From the NCBI GenBank assembly GCA_026770615.1, contig MU631763.1, positions 42,054-68,062 of the forward strand: DNA of 26,009 nt. The letters run 5' to 3'. The notes under the pieces are model-generated. The model was not told where the DNA came from. It did no database searches and was given only the letters and a program-made list of their open reading frames with translations. Below are positions 25,889-26,009 of the stretch, piece after piece (positions within the stretch are counted from its first letter, which is position 1; every line of letters begins with the position of its first letter). The stretch is from Pavlovales sp. CCMP2436 (Eukaryota; Haptophyta; Pavlovophyceae; Pavlovales). The position numbers were made by a program, and so were the translations under genes.

Positions 25889-26009
25889 GCCGGTGGTATG
25901 AAGGGTTGAGGAACGGTACTCGGCGAGTCGGCAGAGCGCGAGCTTTGCAAAACGATGGGCAGGGCCGCGCTCGTCAACATGCCGTACCAGTACGTTACAA
26001 CCCCCCCCC
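25889..26009. other. Terminal stretch ending in poly-C
   Basis: No gene was recognised. The last nine bases are C, mirroring the poly-C start of the window. Confidence 0.5.

Overview
The window looks like nuclear DNA of a unicellular eukaryote, probably a GC-rich alga or similar protist. It holds an intact WDR31-like WD40 gene, reverse-transcriptase (RT) remnants, many non-coding repeats and a microsatellite. The organism is an inference; a haptophyte or similar alga would fit. The sequence starts and ends in poly-C, so it may be a whole contig.

The main object is an endogenous polinton-like virus (PLV, virophage-related dsDNA virus) at about 662-15428. It has imperfect terminal inverted repeats of about 0.5-0.7 kb. 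It sits inside an RT-type open reading frame, and the 6-base target duplication CTCGTT (656-661 and 15429-15434) is two codons in the same frame on both sides. Cargo from left to right: a Cys-rich zinc-binding-like protein; an unrecognised 337-aa protein; a large protein with a C-terminal superfamily 1 helicase; three unrecognised proteins. Next comes a leftward block: class-3-type lipase, GIY-YIG-like protein, major capsid protein, small Gly/Ala-rich protein and penton/minor-capsid-like protein. Then a rightward block: small basic protein, FtsK/HerA-type packaging ATPase and a large Pro/Ala-rich protein. I recognise no integrase.

The virus is a fossil. The capsid, penton, ATPase, lipase and helicase genes each carry frameshifts and/or stops. 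Three smaller elements have jumped into it. Two are copies of a TA-flanked, mariner-like miniature element (1715-1881 and 10975-11140; the second splits the penton gene). The third is a 155-base inverted-repeat element with an 8-base duplication (5658-5812) inside the helicase gene; removing it with one duplication copy would leave the frame open.

Left of the virus (1-661) is the N-terminal part of the RT-type ORF. Right of it (15429-15905) the RT continues, and from about 17420 to 15900 coding-like sequence, including RT motifs, runs on the opposite strand, suggesting an inversion or a second element. From 17.5 to 22.5 kb there is mostly repeat debris: a dispersed direct repeat of about 400 bases, a large foldback element, short dispersed motifs and a (TA)n tract. 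The right end holds the WDR31-like gene (minus), a coding-like Lys/Arg-rich fragment, a five-unit imperfect tandem repeat and a 227-aa coiled-coil-like ORF.
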